Positions 62,601 through 64,000 of a stretch of DNA of 64,000 nucleotides are shown one piece after another. This DNA comes from Acidobacteriaceae bacterium (lineage in GTDB: Bacteria; Acidobacteriota; Terriglobia; Terriglobales; Acidobacteriaceae), in NCBI GenBank assembly GCA_003134655.1, contig PLBY01000133.1:16427-80426 (forward strand), written 5' to 3'. Within the stretch, counting starts at the first letter, position 1; the number at the start of each line of letters is the position of its first letter. The position numbers were made by a program, and so were the translations under genes. The notes under the pieces are model-generated. The model did not search any database, was not told the origin of the DNA, and saw only the letters and a program-made list of their open reading frames with translations.

Positions 62601-62789
62601 GATGGCACGCCTGCGGGGCCGTTTTCTCTTCGCGTCACCATCCCCCCCAATACGTCTGCAAAAGTCTTCCTGCCTGAAATCCGAGGAGGCCACGTCACCC
62701 AGGATGGAAACGCAGTGAGCGCGCACGAAGAGAGCGGATCGTTTGTGGTTCAGATTGGATCGGGATCCTACAACCTTGAAGTGAAGTAG
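59604..62789 (+). CDS. GH78-family alpha-L-rhamnosidase
   Basis: A 1061-residue exported enzyme. A GTG at 59,604 with GGAG nine bases upstream gives a signal peptide (MVWAAFTAVATAA). Bacterial rhamnosidase N-terminal domains lead into the (alpha/alpha)6 catalytic barrel, where PTDCPQRDERLGWMGDAGVF is the GH78 hallmark. ATTWWERWNGD and a C-terminal beta-sandwich follow. It removes terminal rhamnose from plant glycosides or pectin side chains. The start could also be an in-frame ATG slightly downstream (MVWAAF). It is divergent from the FMN oxidase gene. Confidence 0.9.
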   Translation: MNLNVTLRQAMVWAAFTAVATAAPVRLRCEYLVNPLGIDQSAPHLSWQSDSAEHNWKQAAYQILVASGPEQLTFGNVDVWDSGRITSDESVDIAYAGPALESRRRYYWRVRVWDSAGQMAESTESAWWEMGLLHPTDWSAKWIRWNNPEGQTDRQGIHWIWIKGQDAVAVVPKTSATFRVEVRLAEKPSDAALFVTARGTFAATVNGHDVGSKREWNAFDRRDITDRLVVGKNLLEVKVTAPDAPQWGPNKDEKTAKAALAALVKITLPSGSVMRIPTDEHWQVSPENTNRWARVVVLGDLKDARLGDPGPLPQPAAYLRRSLALTKSVQRARLYVTALGSYRIVLNGNGVGDGVLTPEFTDYRKRVVYQTYDVTKLLVNGNNVIAALLGDGWYGSPLTWNGTHFFAPPDRFLAQLEIEYSDGTHQTVVSDESWKAAKSPIVRSEIYAGELYDARLQQTGWDTAIFDDSRWTTAVVADAPSITVSSQIAAPVHTIATLNPKQVTQPATGTYIFDMGQNMVGWVSLRVKGTAGTRVRLRFAEILNPDGTIYTANLRNADATDVYILRGGDEETFTPHFTFHGFRYVEVTGYPGTPTLAAITGDVVSSVSGEPTAKLTTSSALVNHMWSIGLWGQRGNFLSVPTDCPQRDERLGWMGDAGVFWRTGTYNFDVAAFSQKFMQDIADAQNRQGAFTNVSPNTLPSSMNESADPLPDSDRIGAPGWGDAGVIVPWTTWMQYADKAIITRNWDAMQRWMEFIRSRNPDFLRRNGLGPNYADWLAPDENTNKDLLATAYWALIANMMSQMAHAVGKDSDAKRYDDLVQSIRAAFQKAYITEGGEVGTGTQTSYVVTLYTKMAPESLEPLIVDKLVKDIEAHNWHLSTGFLGTPFLLFTLTDHGRSDVAYRLLLNDTYPSWGYMLSKGATTWWERWNGDTGDPAMNSYNHYAFGSVIAWVYRYAAGIDTTSNSPGFKEIIVHPHPDSRMTSARAEYDSAYGKIISDWDGTPAGPFSLRVTIPPNTSAKVFLPEIRGGHVTQDGNAVSAHEESGSFVVQIGSGSYNLEVK

Positions 62790-62892
62790 TTCGAGGCCCA
62801 AGGAAGACGCCTGAGATTCATCCACGGTAACCGAGGTAACTGGATGATTCTCTGAACTTCGTGGTGCAATCAGTGGCACCAATCGTGAAGGG

Positions 62893-63303
62893 ATGGTGCC
62901 GGCAATGGGGTTCTGGTTTGAGTTCGACCCGAGGAACAAGATTCTGCTAGGCCGGTTCGCGGGACGACTCACGGATCAATCGCTTGCGGAGTTTTACTCG
63001 GCGATTCGAAAGTACTCGAGAGCGACCGATGCCCGCGCAGGAATCTTCGACCTGTCCCACGTGACTGAGGTCGCCATATCCACCGAACCTGCCCGGAACC
63101 TGGCACATCAAGAACCGGCCATGCCGGATACCTCCAGACGGCCGAGCATTCTTGTCGCCCCGACCTTGCTTGGGCAGGGCCTGGCACGCATTTTTCAAAT
63201 CGCAGGAGCGTCCACGCGGCCGCTGCTGAGAATCGCCAAGACCATGGATGAGGCGTTCGCCTCACTCGGCGTCGAGTCGCCCCATTTCGAACCCTTAGAG
63301 TGA
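62893..63303 (+). CDS. Hypothetical STAS-like/SpoIIAA-like protein
   Basis: A 136-residue protein, perhaps starting at 62,905 (MGFWFEFDP). It resembles the small 'SpoIIAA-like' alpha/beta fold (FEFDPRNKILLGRFAGRLTDQSLAEFY... ARAGIFDLSHVTEVAIS). No phosphorylatable serine is obvious. No partner genes are present. Low certainty on family. Confidence 0.5.
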   Translation: MVPAMGFWFEFDPRNKILLGRFAGRLTDQSLAEFYSAIRKYSRATDARAGIFDLSHVTEVAISTEPARNLAHQEPAMPDTSRRPSILVAPTLLGQGLARIFQIAGASTRPLLRIAKTMDEAFASLGVESPHFEPLE

Positions 63304-63446
63304 CCACCCCGCCAATGGTCAGAAGGAGCGAGCCGGCGCAGATCGAACTCTCCTGGGTTCGGCGTTTTTATGTCCAGCTAAACCGAGGTGAGGGATGTGC
63401 AATTGTGAACAGTTTCTAAAGGCCAAAATATTGACACTGGAAGCGT

Positions 63447-63827
63447 ATGAATCGGCACATGCGCCTGAAGCCTCAATACAAGATCGTTCTTTGCATCGAC
63501 GATAACGAAGATATGCTCGAGTGCGAGAGGGCATTTCTCGAAAGCGTCGGGTATACCGTTCTGACCGCTCCCAGCGGCGGCAAAGCACTCGAATTGGCTT
63601 CCGTCCATTCGGTTGACGTCATCGTCGTCGACTATTTCATGCCTGAAATGAATGGTCAAGAAGTTGCCATTGAAATGAGACGGCTCAGGCCGCAAGCACC
63701 AATCATCATGCTATCTGGAGCGATGGACATTCCTGAGCAGGCTTTGAAATCTGTGGATGCTTTCATCGCGAAGGATCAACTGGCCAGCCACTTGTTGACC
63801 GCGATTGTGCAGTTGCAGGAATGTTAA
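63447..63827 (+). CDS. Single-domain response regulator
   Basis: A 126-residue CheY-like receiver with D18-D19 (IDDNED), phospho-acceptor D62 (VVDYFMPEMNG), S90 (MLSGA) and K109 (FIAKD), so it is functional by motif. GGAAGC lies just before the ATG at 63,447. There is no output domain, so it must act on a partner or in a phosphorelay; no histidine kinase lies next to it in the window. Confidence 0.9.
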   Translation: MNRHMRLKPQYKIVLCIDDNEDMLECERAFLESVGYTVLTAPSGGKALELASVHSVDVIVVDYFMPEMNGQEVAIEMRRLRPQAPIIMLSGAMDIPEQALKSVDAFIAKDQLASHLLTAIVQLQEC

Positions 63828-64000
63828 CGTCCTGGACGGGCCACCGCCCATAGCCACGCTCTCAGAACGAAATCCTAGTCGTGGAGAACAATGTTGAGAA
63901 GCGAACTGTGAACCTGCAAATCATCACCAGCGTGATAGTCAATGAACCCCAATTTCCTGAACCTGTTCATGAAAAAGCTAACCCGCGAGCGAGTCGTGCC
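63828..64000 (+). other. Window-edge region, possible start of another gene
   Basis: An ATG at about 63,942 opens a frame (MNPNFLNLFMKKLTRERVV) that runs off the window. It has no clear ribosome binding site, so this may be chance; otherwise nothing is recognised. Confidence 0.2.

Noticed and set aside
63330..63375. Possible terminator before the response regulator (GAAC...GTTC then GTTTTT)
   Set aside because: The pairing is only about five bases with an uneven loop, too weak to call.

Overview
The window looks like an Acidobacteriota chromosome (Terriglobia-like). This is inferred from GC-rich coding, a BlaI/M56 pair with long repeat tails, 3-keto-glycoside and Tat-exported Gfo/Idh enzymes, a huge BNR-propeller protein and many secreted acidobacterial-type hypotheticals. 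It divides sharply at about 23.58 kb.

Left part (1-23,580): an integrated accessory element. A tyrosine recombinase (22,341-23,576) abuts the 3' end of a tRNA-Pro(CGG), so the element sits in the tRNA 3' end and runs leftward beyond the window start; the distal att site is not visible. Its right half is a replication/accessory module with very short, overlapping, mostly leftward genes: a family A DNA polymerase with an altered motif C, zinc-ribbon mini-proteins, a coiled-coil protein and an AT-rich core flanked by inverted short repeats that may be an origin. The middle carries two copies of a roughly 1 kb segment encoding a 272-residue DNA-binding-like protein, and SEC-C zinc-motif proteins. 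The far left is a defence island: (i) an anti-phage dCTP-deaminase-like gene cut by the window edge, preceded by two small ORFs; (ii) an XRE regulator/ImmA-type protease pair with an operator-like inverted repeat; (iii) a compact ubiquitin-like conjugation operon (Ubl protein, E2-like protein, JAB-E1 fusion) with overlapping genes. No capsid, terminase or conjugation genes are visible.

Right part (23,660-64,000): ordinary chromosome. It holds nagA, an APC permease, a GH16 lipoprotein, the Ada DNA-repair protein, a TPR protein, tatA and a DUF481 outer-membrane protein. A BlaI-BlaR1-like locus follows, in which the M56 protein carries nine 28-residue repeats that recur in its downstream neighbour. 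Next is a catabolic block (BNR-propeller protein, DUF1080 hydrolase, two Tat Gfo/Idh oxidoreductases, a Tat TIM-barrel isomerase, a serine beta-lactamase-fold hydrolase and a two-subunit molybdenum hydroxylase), then a complete TolC/HlyD/CzcA-type efflux operon, an FMN alpha-hydroxy-acid oxidase, a GH78 alpha-L-rhamnosidase and a single-domain response regulator.

Notable non-coding signals are tandem BlaI-type operators around a strong promoter, a consensus CRP-type palindrome before tatA, a two-copy double-hairpin dispersed repeat, and two strong hairpins.
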